Positions 32,616-43,936 of a stretch of DNA of 64,000 bases are shown one piece after another. The stretch is from positions 275,407 to 339,406 of the forward strand of contig DATEDI010000040.1 of NCBI GenBank assembly GCA_035281745.1, read 5' to 3'. A program made the translations under genes and the position numbers. Position 1 is the first letter of the stretch. Each line of letters starts with the position of its first letter. Below the pieces are notes generated by a model, which was not told the origin of the DNA, searched no databases, and saw only the letters and a list, made by a program, of their open reading frames with translations. Origin of the DNA: 66-474 sp035281745 (GTDB lineage Bacteria > Pseudomonadota > Gammaproteobacteria > Xanthomonadales > Rhodanobacteraceae).

Positions 32616-32643
32616 GTTATATCATTTCGACGGAAAAAGTGAA
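32616..32643 (-). promoter_or_regulatory. Putative promoter of the metal-efflux operon
   Basis: Minus-strand TTCACT (32643-32638), 16-bp spacer, TATAAC (32621-32616), about 108 bp upstream of the outer-membrane factor gene. It lies in a short AT-rich island; the stretch ATGTTATATCATTTC looks partly like a metalloregulator half-site but is not a complete Zur or Fur box. Confidence 0.5.
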
Positions 32644-32671
32644 CCACTGGATGCGCGAGGGAGACGGCTTG

Positions 32672-35014
32672 TCAGCCGCCCGCCTTCGGATTCGGAATCC
32701 GGAATTCATGCGGCGGCATGTCGTCCGCAAGATTCCGCACGAACCAGTCCCAACGCCGCCGCGTCACGTATGACGAATCCTCGCCGTAGCCGTGGTGTTG
32801 GTTAGGCAGGATCAGCATTTCAAAATCCTTGTTCGCCTTGATCAGCGCATTCACCACGAGGTAGGTGTTGCTGATCGGCACGTTGTCGTCGATCTCGCCG
32901 TGCACCAGCATCAGGTGACCCTTCAGGTTCTTCGCGAGTAACTGGCTGGCCTGGTTGTCGTAATTGGTGGTGCCGTCCGGGTTGGTCACCAGCAGGCCCT
33001 GGTACTTCTCGCCCCAATCATTCTCGTAGTTGCGGTTGTCGTGGTTGCCGCTCTCCGCCCAGCCGGCCTTGAAGAAATCCGGATAGCGGAACATCGCGGC
33101 CGCGGTGGCGTTGCCGCCGCCCGAATGGCCCCAGATGCCGACGCGATCGAGGTCGATCCACGGATGCCGCTTGGCCAGTTCCCGGATGCCGGCGACCTGA
33201 TCGGGCAGCGTGTCGTCGCCCATGTTGCCGTACCAGTAATGATGGAAACTCGTCGAGCGCCACGGCGTGCCCATGCCGTCGATCGCGACCACGATGAATC
33301 CGAGTTCTGCCATCGCCTGGTGATCGGCGCGCGCGGCCAGGAAACTGCGGCCACGCACCGAGCCGGTCTGCGGACCGGGATAGATGTAATCGATCACCGG
33401 ATACTTCTTGTGCGGGTCGAAGTTCGTCGGCTTGAACATCATGCCGTACAGCGTGGTCTTGCCGTCGCGCGCCTTCACGGTGATCGGAATCGGCGGTACC
33501 CAGCCCACCGCTTCGAGGCGTGAAATGTCGGCCTTCGCGACGCTCGCGATCACATGGCCATCTTCGCTTGCACGTAACACCGTCACCGGTGGCGCGGTCG
33601 GTGTCGAGTAGCTGTCGACAAAATACTTGCCGTCCGGCGACATCGTGATGGTGTGGTCGGCGTCTTTCGGCGTCAGCAGCGTGGTCTTGCCGCTGTCGAT
33701 GTCGACCTTGAAGAACTGCTTGTAATACGGATTCAAGCCCGGCGTGCGCCCCACGCCCACGAACCACAGCGTGCGCGTGGCGCGGTCGAGGTGCAGCACT
33801 TCGGCGACGTTGCCCTCACCCGAAGTCACCGGCCGCAGTTGCTTGCCGGTCTTGAGGTCGTACAGGTACAGGTTGTTCCAGTCGTTTTGTTCGGATGGCC
33901 AGATCGCCTGATTCGTTTTGGGCAGGTATTGCCAATTCACCCGGCCGTGGCCGCTTTCGTAGTAATCCCTGGCGGTGAATTCGAACGCGGTGCGCGTCGC
34001 GCCGGTTTCGGCGTTGGCTATGCGGAAGGTTTCATGCTGACGATCCCGTGAGGTTTCAACCAGCGCCAGCGTGTTGCCATCCGGCGCCCACTTCACGTCA
34101 CTCCATGCATACGGCTCGCCGTCATCGCAGGCCAGCGTGTCGCATAACGTGGACAGGCGCTGTTCCGGCGCCATCTTCAGGCGCACCATCTTGTTCGTGG
34201 CGACATCGATCACCACCGGCTCGATCATGAATACCTTGTCGTCGCCCGGCAGCGGGTATTTCCACGCATCCAGCTTCGGGTGCCCGACCCGCGTGTCGAC
34301 GGTGTACATCTCGCCGACTTCTCGCTGGTCCTGCCGATAGGTCGCGATCTTTTTCGAATCGGGCGACCAGCGCACGATCGCGCCATCGCCGTGGATCCAA
34401 CCCGCGTTCTGCGTCGCGTAGCCGTAATCCTTGACGCCATCGCGCGTCAATTGCGTTTCCTTGCCGGTCGCGAGATCGCGCACCCACAGGTTCCAGTCGC
34501 GCACGAACGCGAGCAGCTTGCCATTCGGCGACAACGCGCCGACTTCGCTGCCGGTCTTCAGCATCTTGTCGCGCGCGGTGCAAACGCCGACTCCCGCCAG
34601 GTCACAGCGATACCATGCATCGCCAAGCTGCACGTCCAGATCGCCGCCCGGCAAGACATGGAAGTCGAAGCCGCGCGCCGGCCACTTGCTGGCGTCCGTC
34701 GGCTTGCCGCGCGCCCTGCCCAGCGCCCCGGCGAGCTTCACCTGATCGAAAGCCGGCACGATCTTGCCGGTCGCGGCATCCATTTCCATGACGTGATCGC
34801 CCGACGCGTCGTGGTCGCGGTACCAGAAATGCGTGTCGTCCAGCCAATTGACGCGCTGCACGTCATGGTCGACCAGCGGGTCGGCATTCTGCGGAAGAAA
34901 CTTGGCCGCCCGCGCGTAATCGGCATCGGCAAGCTGCCGTGCATGCGCCTGCGCCGCGCCGAACGTCAGCGCGCCCGCCAGCAGCACGCACGCTATCCCG
35001 CGAATCGATGACAT
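32672..35014 (-). CDS. Exported dipeptidyl peptidase IV-like S9 serine peptidase
   Basis: 780 residues with a signal peptide (cleavage after AHARQ). An N-terminal eight-bladed propeller (about 45-500, with repeats such as VRWSPDSKKIATY and VKWAPDGNTLALV) is followed by an alpha/beta-hydrolase domain. The catalytic triad is Ser in GIWGHSGGGNA near 645, Asp in HGEIDDNVP near 720 and His in NQHHGYG near 755. DPP IV enzymes release X-Pro or X-Ala dipeptides from peptide N-termini; the propeller Glu-Glu motif was not pinned down. The usual role is periplasmic peptide degradation for nutrition. Monocistronic. Confidence 0.92.
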   Translation of the reverse strand: MSSIRGIACVLLAGALTFGAAQAHARQLADADYARAAKFLPQNADPLVDHDVQRVNWLDDTHFWYRDHDASGDHVMEMDAATGKIVPAFDQVKLAGALGRARGKPTDASKWPARGFDFHVLPGGDLDVQLGDAWYRCDLAGVGVCTARDKMLKTGSEVGALSPNGKLLAFVRDWNLWVRDLATGKETQLTRDGVKDYGYATQNAGWIHGDGAIVRWSPDSKKIATYRQDQREVGEMYTVDTRVGHPKLDAWKYPLPGDDKVFMIEPVVIDVATNKMVRLKMAPEQRLSTLCDTLACDDGEPYAWSDVKWAPDGNTLALVETSRDRQHETFRIANAETGATRTAFEFTARDYYESGHGRVNWQYLPKTNQAIWPSEQNDWNNLYLYDLKTGKQLRPVTSGEGNVAEVLHLDRATRTLWFVGVGRTPGLNPYYKQFFKVDIDSGKTTLLTPKDADHTITMSPDGKYFVDSYSTPTAPPVTVLRASEDGHVIASVAKADISRLEAVGWVPPIPITVKARDGKTTLYGMMFKPTNFDPHKKYPVIDYIYPGPQTGSVRGRSFLAARADHQAMAELGFIVVAIDGMGTPWRSTSFHHYWYGNMGDDTLPDQVAGIRELAKRHPWIDLDRVGIWGHSGGGNATAAAMFRYPDFFKAGWAESGNHDNRNYENDWGEKYQGLLVTNPDGTTNYDNQASQLLAKNLKGHLMLVHGEIDDNVPISNTYLVVNALIKANKDFEMLILPNQHHGYGEDSSYVTRRRWDWFVRNLADDMPPHEFRIPNPKAGG

Positions 35015-35106
35015 GGCTATCTCCCGGTCACAAAGCTGGTACGCAACCCGTCGATGCTAGCCCGGTCGACGCGTGGCAGCCCCTGCCAAAAGTTGGGATG
35101 CGCGCC

Positions 35107-35379
35107 TCAGCCCCGATAGACGCGTCTGCGGCCGCTGGCCGGCGACAAATCGATCAGCAACGCAATCACGATGCCGACGATCGGCCACAACGTCCACTGG
35201 CCGTGGAACCAGTGCTGCACCGCGGTGTACCAGAGCAGCGTGGTGGGCAGGAAGATGAAGCCCAGCAACGGCCATAGCGCAATGCTGAAGATGCCGCTGA
35301 ACCAGCTCGTGAACAGCCACAGCAGCACGATCACCACGCGGGGGACGAACAAAGCGAACAGCACCATCAGGCAGGGCAT
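35107..35379 (-). CDS. Small membrane protein of unknown function
   Basis: 90 residues with about three hydrophobic segments: MVLFALFVPRVVIVLLWLF, IALWPLLGFIFLPTTLLWYTAV and WPIVGIVIALLIDL. A basic tail RRRVYRG would be cytoplasmic. It lies between the peptidase and the VOC gene on the same strand, 92 bp upstream of the peptidase start and 27 bp after the VOC stop. I do not recognise a family with certainty; related short proteins occur in Lysobacterales and Actinobacteria. Hydrophobic pattern and codon bias support a real gene. Confidence 0.6.
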   Translation of the reverse strand: MPCLMVLFALFVPRVVIVLLWLFTSWFSGIFSIALWPLLGFIFLPTTLLWYTAVQHWFHGQWTLWPIVGIVIALLIDLSPASGRRRVYRG

Positions 35380-35406
35380 GCGAATCCTCCTATCCTTTTG
35401 CCGCGA

Positions 35407-35847
35407 TCAGGTTTTGCCGTGGACCCGCGAGCCGGGTATCGGCGGGCCTTTCAATTCCACCACGTTGCCCTCGGGGTCCAGCACGTAAATCGACGGTCCC
35501 TCGCCTTCCGCACCGTAGCGCATCCCGATGTCGCCCACGCGCGCGCCATGTGCCTCGAGGTGCGCGACGATCACGGCCTCGTCGTAGCCTTCGACGCTGA
35601 GACAGATGTGGTCGACGTTGTGGCCTTCCGCACCTGGCGCCGCGCCGCCCTGCAGGCCGAGCTTGCCGTCGACCTCGACGAGGTCGATCAGCGAATCGCC
35701 GGCACGCAACTGGAACAAGCCGATGCCCGGCTGGTCCAATTCGGGCGTGCAACCGAGCACGTCGCAATAGAATCGCCGCATCGCCGCGACGTTTCGCACG
35801 CGCAGCACCACGTGGTCGAGCCGGCGCAGGCGGAAGGGTATGGGCAT
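35407..35847 (-). CDS. VOC (glyoxalase/bleomycin-resistance) family protein
   Basis: 146 residues from the ATG at 35847. Two beta-alpha-beta-beta-beta modules carry the four metal-ligand positions: His in RLDHVVLRV near 10, Glu in LIDLVEVDG near 58, His in VDHICLSVEG near 75 and Glu in GNVVELKGP near 130. Such proteins bind a divalent metal and catalyse isomerisation, epimerisation or dioxygenation; the substrate is unknown. The ligand set suggests an active enzyme. Divergent from the gcvP riboswitch promoter, 61 bp away. Confidence 0.85.
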   Translation of the reverse strand: MPIPFRLRRLDHVVLRVRNVAAMRRFYCDVLGCTPELDQPGIGLFQLRAGDSLIDLVEVDGKLGLQGGAAPGAEGHNVDHICLSVEGYDEAVIVAHLEAHGARVGDIGMRYGAEGEGPSIYVLDPEGNVVELKGPPIPGSRVHGKT

Positions 35848-35907
35848 CAGGAAGCTCTTCGCTGAATGCGAAAGGCGATGGTAAGGCATCCTCGAAAGGG
35901 ACACCTG

Positions 35908-35913
35908 TATAAT
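35908..35913 (+). promoter_or_regulatory. -10 box of the gcvP riboswitch transcript
   Basis: Perfect TATAAT eight bases before the first riboswitch stem; transcription should begin close to 35920. The -35 region (around 35884-35890, GGCATC) is poor. Confidence 0.65.
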
Positions 35914-35920
35914 CGCCAAC

Positions 35921-36105
35921 GTGGTGGAAGAAGCAGCCCTGCTGCTGCCGAAGGCGCAACGCCCGTAATCGCTCAGGCCCGATACCACCACATGCAAAAC
36001 TCTGGAGAGACCGGCTTTCGATGCATCGGAAGAACCGGCGCCGAAGGGGCAAGAAGCGCGATTCGAGTGTCGCGCTTTCAAACTCTCAGGCAAACGGACA
36101 GAGGG
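35921..36105 (+). ncRNA. Tandem glycine riboswitch upstream of gcvP
   Basis: Two glycine aptamers in series. Aptamer I (35921-35991) is closed by GTGGTGG/CCACCAC and contains GCCGAAGGCGCAAC and CTCAGGCCCGATACC. Aptamer II (36000-36105) is closed by CTCTG/CAGAG and has the consensus blocks GGAGAGACCGG, GCCGAAGGGGCAAG and CTCTCAGGCAAACGGACAG. The linker is only eight A-rich bases, as in known cooperative pairs. Glycine riboswitches usually turn on the glycine cleavage system when glycine is abundant. No intrinsic terminator is apparent before gcvP, so the expression platform may act elsewhere, possibly within the following repeat. Confidence 0.93.
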
Positions 36106-36112
36106 GCATATT

Positions 36113-36245
36113 CGTGCGATCGTCCATGATCGCCGCATCGTTGCCACTCGATAATCCACCTTGCCCTTCCCAGTCCACAAAGACCAGAACGGCCATCCCT
36201 GGCCCGACTTTCCACAACAGCCGCTTCGAGCGAGACGCTGTCGTC
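36113..36245 (+). repeat. Dispersed three-hairpin repeat, family 1, copy B (in the gcvP leader)
   Basis: Begins 8 bases after the riboswitch. Hairpin 1 is GCGATC-GTCCAT-GATCGC (36116-36133). The variable centre runs to about 36185. Hairpin 2 is GGCCA-TCCC-TGGCC (about 36191-36204), followed by CGACTTTCCACAACAGC and CGCTTCGAGCG. It matches copies at 4654 and 55874. Because the promoter is upstream of the riboswitch, this copy is transcribed as part of the gcvP 5' untranslated region. Confidence 0.75.
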
Positions 36246-36276
36246 AGCGCTCGTCCAAAATACGGACCTCTTCGCC

Positions 36277-39204
<2,928 letters not shown>

Positions 39205-39226
39205 GCGCGGCACGCAACGTTCCAGC

Positions 39227-39249
39227 ACACCCTCTTCACGAGAGGGTGT
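39227..39249. terminator. Hairpin between convergent gcvP and DUF421 genes
   Basis: Perfect 9-bp stem ACACCCTCT/AGAGGGTGT with loop TCACG, 23 bases after the gcvP stop. No U tract on either strand. Probably ends or stabilises the gcvP message. Confidence 0.45.
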
Positions 39250-39291
39250 CGCACCGGAAAGCGCGCACTTGATCCGCGCGACGTGCTGCGC

Positions 39292-39777
39292 TCACGCGCA
39301 GATCACGCTGAAACCGCCGTCGTTCTCGAGATACATGCGCTTGACCTGGTCCAGCCGCTCCAGGCCCTTTTTGCGCAATTGCGATTCCACCTCGTCGAGC
39401 GTTATGTGCTCACGCCGCATATTGCGTCCGATCACGCTGCCATCGCGCACCAGCAGGATCGGCGGTGGATCGGTCAGGCGCGACGCCAGTGGAAAGTGGG
39501 CACCCAGCCAGTCGAGAAGGTAATTCCATGCCGCGAGCGTTGCGATCAGCATCGCCCCATCGGCCACCGTGTTGCCGGTGCCGATCATCGCGTTCTGCGC
39601 CGCGTCGCCCAACAGCACCACGAACAGGATGCCGGAGATGCCGGCCGAGCCCGTGTCGCGCCGCAACAAGAACCGCAGCAGCAGGAACAGGAACCAGTAC
39701 ATGATCGTGCCGCGGATAAGGATTTCCAGCGGCGACATGCTGAAGCTGAGGAAATTGCCGAAATGGAGTGCGTGCAT
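39292..39777 (-). CDS. DUF421 (YetF-like) membrane protein
   Basis: 161 residues. Two or three membrane helices (YWFLFLLLRFLLRR, GILFVVLLGDAAQNAMIG, ADGAMLIATLAAWNYLLDWL) are followed by the soluble DUF421 domain containing LVRDGSVIGRNMRREHITLDEVESQLRKKGLERLDQVKRMYLENDGGFSVI. YetF/YrbG-type proteins are of unknown biochemical function; in Bacillus spore formers related proteins affect germination. A monocistronic gene convergent with gcvP. The family is clear from the RREHIT and ENDGG blocks. Confidence 0.88.
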   Translation of the reverse strand: MHALHFGNFLSFSMSPLEILIRGTIMYWFLFLLLRFLLRRDTGSAGISGILFVVLLGDAAQNAMIGTGNTVADGAMLIATLAAWNYLLDWLGAHFPLASRLTDPPPILLVRDGSVIGRNMRREHITLDEVESQLRKKGLERLDQVKRMYLENDGGFSVICA

Positions 39778-39811
39778 GGTCGGTCCTTGCCCAGGAAAGT
39801 TCGCCTTGAAT

Positions 39812-40750
39812 CTACCGCAAAGCCGGCGCTTTCCACATCATGCGCGCTCGCAAGAACGCTTCGATCGCACCTTGCAGCACCGCGCCGCACTCGCCTTCCA
39901 GCTTGAACGTGAACAGGTTGTCGCCGCGGGTGCGCCCGCGATTGACCGCGACGACTTCGATGCCACGGGCCGCGGCCGCGCGCACCAGTCGGAAGCTCGA
40001 CCACACCATCAACGACGATCCGGCCACCAGGACGCCATCGGCGGATTCCACCGCGGCCAGTGCTGCTGCCGTGGTTTCACGCGGCACCGATTCGCCGTAG
40101 AACACCACGTCCGGTTTCAACATGCCGCCGCAAATTTCGCATGCAGGCACGTTGAACGCGCTGAAGTCGATGCCTTCGAGATCGGCGTCGCCATCCGGTG
40201 CGATGCGCGCAGGTGATGCATCCCAATCGGGATTCGCGTCGCGCAGCCGCAGCTGGAATTCGTCACGGTCGAAGCGGTGATTCAAGGCCAGGCAGCGCAC
40301 CACGTCCAGCCGGCCGTGCAGGTCGATCACGTTGCGGCTGCCAGCGCGCTGGTGCAGGCGATCGACGTTCTGGGTGACCAGCTGCGCGACGCGACCGAGT
40401 TGCTCCAGCCGCGCCAACGCCGTATGCGCCGCGCTCGGCCGTGCTGCCACGAACATCGGCCAGCCCGCGAAGCTGCGCGCCCAATAACGCTTGCGCACCG
40501 CCCCGCTTTCCACGAAATCGCGATATTGCACCGGCGGCGAGCGTTTCCAGTTGCCGTCGCCGTCGCGATAATCGGGAATGCCGGATCCGGTACTGACGCC
40601 GGCGCCCGTGATCACAGTCACGCGCGAGCGTCCCGCCAGCCATGCCGCAAGGCGCTCGCCATCCGTGACAGCCATTCCCGCTTCGAAATCCATGTGGTCA
40701 ATGTAGCGCGTGGAAAAGATCGCCGTCACGTTTCGCAACGGCAACGCCAT
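39812..40750 (-). CDS. SIR2 family NAD-dependent deacetylase (class II-like)
   Basis: 312 residues from the ATG at 40750, whose ATGA overlaps the DUF2784 stop; ATGs at 40693 and 40675 are alternatives. Rossmann motifs GAGVSTGSGIPDYRD near 47, TQNVDRLHQRAG near 125, catalytic His in VIDLHGRLDVV near 144, and VVFYGESVP near 220 mark a sirtuin that removes acyl groups from lysines using NAD. The zinc knuckle is unusual: the first pair reads RCLALNHR, keeping only one Cys, while the second pair CEIC is intact. GSSLMVWSSFRLV supports the class II (SIRT4-like) type. Confidence 0.9.
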   Translation of the reverse strand: MALPLRNVTAIFSTRYIDHMDFEAGMAVTDGERLAAWLAGRSRVTVITGAGVSTGSGIPDYRDGDGNWKRSPPVQYRDFVESGAVRKRYWARSFAGWPMFVAARPSAAHTALARLEQLGRVAQLVTQNVDRLHQRAGSRNVIDLHGRLDVVRCLALNHRFDRDEFQLRLRDANPDWDASPARIAPDGDADLEGIDFSAFNVPACEICGGMLKPDVVFYGESVPRETTAAALAAVESADGVLVAGSSLMVWSSFRLVRAAAARGIEVVAVNRGRTRGDNLFTFKLEGECGAVLQGAIEAFLRARMMWKAPALR

Positions 40751-41145
40751 CAGTTCGCTCCTCGCCGGCGCCATGGTGCACGCGGCCTGACAACGATCCA
40801 AAGCGCGATCACGTACACGAATACCACGACGTAGGCGGCCGCGAACACCCATAGCGGCAGCGACCAGTAGATCATCCGCTCGATCCAGGACGCAATCAAC
40901 GGTTGCACGTGCGATGCATCCGAGACTCCACCCTGCCAGATCGTCAGGAAACAGGCGCGTCCCGACAGCGCCTGCGCCGCGACCACGGCGAGGCCGAGAA
41001 GATGCACCAGCCGCCACCAGAATTCCCGCACCCAGCGCCATCCGCGCCAGGCGCCGATCGGGACCAGCACACAGCCCGCGACATTGAACGCGATGACGGC
41101 AAGGTGCAATGCCAGCACTGATGTCGCCGCCATGCGCAAGTCCAC
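40750..41145 (-). CDS. DUF2784 membrane protein
   Basis: 131 residues with four hydrophobic helices. Characteristic DUF2784 features are LVPIGAWRGWRWVREFWWRLVHLLGLAVVAAQALSGRACFLT and the following WQ...SWIERMIYW block with conserved Cys. The function of DUF2784 is unknown. Coupled to the sirtuin gene by ATGA overlap and lying 6 bp after the glutathione-reductase-like gene's stop on the opposite end of that gene; all three are on the minus strand, but the order places this gene downstream of gor. A second ATG lies at 41133. Confidence 0.82.
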   Translation of the reverse strand: MDLRMAATSVLALHLAVIAFNVAGCVLVPIGAWRGWRWVREFWWRLVHLLGLAVVAAQALSGRACFLTIWQGGVSDASHVQPLIASWIERMIYWSLPLWVFAAAYVVVFVYVIALWIVVRPRAPWRRRGAN

Positions 41146-41151
41146 CGACCG

Positions 41152-42495
41152 TCAGGTCATCGTCACGAATTCTTCCGCGGACGTCGGATGGATCGCGACT
41201 GTCTTCAGAAAATCCGCGTAGCACGCGCCCATCCGCACGGCCACCGCGAAACCCTGCAGCACTTCGTCCATGCCCGGCCCGACGCCGTGCAAGCCCACGA
41301 CGCGCTCGTCGTCGCCGACGCAAATCAACTTCATCATCGTCTTGCCTTCGCGGCCGGCCAGCGACCACAGCATCGGCGTGAACCGCGTCGAGTGGACTTT
41401 GACGGCATCGCCATGCTGCTCCCGTGCTTCGGCTTCGGACAGGCCGACGGTGCCGACCGGCGGATGTGAAAACACCACACTCGGAATGCACGAGTAGTCC
41501 AGGTGCGCATGCGGCTTACCGCCGAACAGCCGGTCGGCGAGTTGCCGACCCGCCGCGATCGCCACCGGCGTCAGCGCAGGCTTGCCATTCACGTCGCCCA
41601 ATGCGTACACGCCGTCGACCGAAGTGTTTTCGAAATCGTCGGTAACGATCTCGTTGATCCTGCCGAGCTTCACGCCGGCATTTTCCAGACGTAGCGATTC
41701 GACATTCGGCAGTCGACCGATCGCGCTGATCACCTGGTCGCAGGGGCCATGCGGCTCGTGGTCCGTACAATCCAGCCACAGTCCTTGCGCGTCGCGATGC
41801 ACGCCACGCACCGCGCAACCTTCGTGGTGACCGATCCCTTCCGCCTTCATCATCCGGCCCAAAATATCCCCGAGGTCGGCATCGAAACGCGACAACAATC
41901 CGCCGCGCGTGATCAGTTCCACGCGCGATCCCAATGCGCGCAGCACGCCGGCCAGTTCCACGCCGATGTAGCCGCCGCCGATGATGCCGACGCGCGTCGG
42001 GCAATGGTCCAGCCTGAAGAATCCGTCCGAGTCGATCGCGAGGTCGCCGCCGGGCAGTTCGAGCCCGCGTGGGCGCGAGCCGGTCGCGATCACGATGTGC
42101 GGCGCACGGTACTCCGCGTCGCCGGCGCGCAAGACATGCGCTTCGACAAAATGCGCCGGCGCGGGCACGACCCCGATGCCCAGTTCGCGCACCCGATTCG
42201 CGTACGACGTCCGCGCGCGCAGCACGTACGCTTCGCGGTGGCCGATGAACGTGGCCCAATCCAGCGGCCCCGGCTGCACGTCGAAACCGACGGCCGCAGC
42301 CATGCGTTGCGCATCGGCCAGTTCGGCGGCCAGCCACATGGCCTTCTTGGGCACGCAGCCGCGATTGACGCAAGTGCCACCCAGTTCGTGCGGCTCGAAC
42401 AGCACCACCTTCGCGCCGTGCCGCGCCGCCCGGATCGCGGTGGCCAGCCCTCCCGAGCCGCCACCGATCACCAGCAAATCCGGATCGTTGTTCAT
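41152..42495 (-). CDS. gor: Glutathione-disulfide reductase
   Basis: 447 residues from the ATG at 42495. FAD-binding GGGSGGLATAIRAARHG near 11, redox-active disulphide GGTCVNRGCVPKK near 42, NAD(P)-binding GGGYIGVELAGVLRALG near 172 with downstream VELITRG, FAD motif GVYALGDV near 293, and dimer-interface His-Glu HPTSAEE at the C-terminus. The CVNxGCVPK form is that of glutathione reductases, which regenerate GSH with NADPH. The NADP-selecting Arg pair was not firmly identified. Probably co-transcribed with ppnN, which ends 5 bp upstream. Confidence 0.92.
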   Translation of the reverse strand: MNNDPDLLVIGGGSGGLATAIRAARHGAKVVLFEPHELGGTCVNRGCVPKKAMWLAAELADAQRMAAAVGFDVQPGPLDWATFIGHREAYVLRARTSYANRVRELGIGVVPAPAHFVEAHVLRAGDAEYRAPHIVIATGSRPRGLELPGGDLAIDSDGFFRLDHCPTRVGIIGGGYIGVELAGVLRALGSRVELITRGGLLSRFDADLGDILGRMMKAEGIGHHEGCAVRGVHRDAQGLWLDCTDHEPHGPCDQVISAIGRLPNVESLRLENAGVKLGRINEIVTDDFENTSVDGVYALGDVNGKPALTPVAIAAGRQLADRLFGGKPHAHLDYSCIPSVVFSHPPVGTVGLSEAEAREQHGDAVKVHSTRFTPMLWSLAGREGKTMMKLICVGDDERVVGLHGVGPGMDEVLQGFAVAVRMGACYADFLKTVAIHPTSAEEFVTMT

Positions 42496-42499
42496 GCGC

Positions 42500-43918
42500 T
42501 CACACCTGCTTCGCGACGGGCGCGACGCCATTCTCCACAATCCGATAGCACGGCACGTACTTGCTGCCCGGAAGCTTCATGCGCTGCTGCGCGACGAAGC
42601 TTTGCAGCAGCGTGTCGAGCGCGCGCATGAATTCCGGATCGCCGTGGATTTCGTACGGGCCGTTCCGGTCGATTTCGCCCATGCCCTCTTCCTTGACGTT
42701 GCCCGCCACGATGCCGGAAAACGCGCGCCGCATGTCGGCAGCGAGTTCATGCGGCAACCTGCCACGATGCAGGTCCAGCGCAGCCATGGCCGCGTGCGTG
42801 GGCCGGAACGGCTGCTGGAATGGCAGATCGATGTTGATTTCCCAGTTGAAGAAGAATGCGTCGTGGGTCTCGACGCGATGGTTGCGCACGACCTCAATGC
42901 CCTGCTGCATCGCGTGCGCCACCGCAACCGGATCCTCGATGATGATCTGATAGCGCTGCGAAGCGGCGTCGCCCAGCACCAACCTCAGGAATTTGTCGAT
43001 CTGCTGGAAATACGGCGCGGCCGATTCGGGTCCCGTGAACACCAGCGGAAACGGCACGCTGGCGTTGGCTGGATTCAGGAGGATGCCGAACAGGTACAGG
43101 ATTTCCTCGGCCGTGCCGACGCCGCCCGGAAACACGATGAAGCCGTGGCCGACACGCACGAATGCTTCCAGCCGCTTCTCGATGTCGGGCAGGATCACCA
43201 GGCTGTTGACGATGGGATTCGGCGACTCGGCTGCGATGATGCTGGGCTCGGTGAGGCCGATGTAGCGGTTTTCGTAGTGGCGCTGCTTGGCGTGCGCGAT
43301 GGTCGCACCCTTCATCGGACCCTTCATCGCGCCCGGCCCGCAACCGGTGCAGATGTCCATGCCGCGCAAACCAAGTTGATAACCGACGGCCTTGCTGTAG
43401 TCGTATTCCTCGCGCGAAATCGAATGACCGCCCCAGCACACCACGAGATTGGGATCGAAGCGCGCGCGCAACACGCGCGCATTGCGCAGGATGTCGAAGA
43501 CCGCGTGGGTGATGCCGCTGGAATCGGCGAGATCGAATTCGCCGGCGTCCAGCTTGGTAGACACGTACACGATGTCGCGTACCACCGCGAACAGCAGTTC
43601 GTTGGTGCCCCGGATGATCTTGCCGTCGACGAACGCCTGCGCCGGCGCATGCTTCAGGTCCAGCTTGACCCCGCGGTCCTGCTGCAGCACCTGGATGTCG
43701 TAATCCGGATACTGGTCCAGCAGCGCGCGCGCGCTGTCGTGCATCGCACCGGAAGTGAGCACTGCGAGCGTGCACGAGCGCAACAACGTGTGCAACCCGG
43801 CGGTCGTGGCGTCGCGCAGCCGCGCGATCTCGTCACGCGACAGCACGTCCAGCGTGCCCGCCGGCACGATCTGGGCGTTGACGGTTGCCGGCCGTGCCAA
43901 CCGATGAACATCATTCAT
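42500..43918 (-). CDS. ppnN: Nucleotide 5'-monophosphate nucleosidase PpnN (YgdH, LOG family)
   Basis: 472 residues from the ATG at 43918. The central Rossmann-like LOG domain shows CTGCGPGAMKGPMKGA near 190 and the nucleotide motif FPGGVGTAEEILYLFG near 265, flanked by N- and C-terminal extensions specific to PpnN. E. coli PpnN hydrolyses purine and pyrimidine monophosphates to base and ribose 5-phosphate and is activated by (p)ppGpp. It is close to E. coli YgdH in length (454). It lies just downstream of marC and upstream of gor on the minus strand. Confidence 0.93.
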   Translation of the reverse strand: MNDVHRLARPATVNAQIVPAGTLDVLSRDEIARLRDATTAGLHTLLRSCTLAVLTSGAMHDSARALLDQYPDYDIQVLQQDRGVKLDLKHAPAQAFVDGKIIRGTNELLFAVVRDIVYVSTKLDAGEFDLADSSGITHAVFDILRNARVLRARFDPNLVVCWGGHSISREEYDYSKAVGYQLGLRGMDICTGCGPGAMKGPMKGATIAHAKQRHYENRYIGLTEPSIIAAESPNPIVNSLVILPDIEKRLEAFVRVGHGFIVFPGGVGTAEEILYLFGILLNPANASVPFPLVFTGPESAAPYFQQIDKFLRLVLGDAASQRYQIIIEDPVAVAHAMQQGIEVVRNHRVETHDAFFFNWEINIDLPFQQPFRPTHAAMAALDLHRGRLPHELAADMRRAFSGIVAGNVKEEGMGEIDRNGPYEIHGDPEFMRALDTLLQSFVAQQRMKLPGSKYVPCYRIVENGVAPVAKQV

Positions 43919-43936
43919 GCGCAATGCTTCCTTCGA

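Noticed and set aside
32611..32628. Zur box upstream of the metal-efflux operon
   Set aside because: Only one half-site resembles the consensus; the other half is unrelated, so I treat it as part of an AT-rich promoter.
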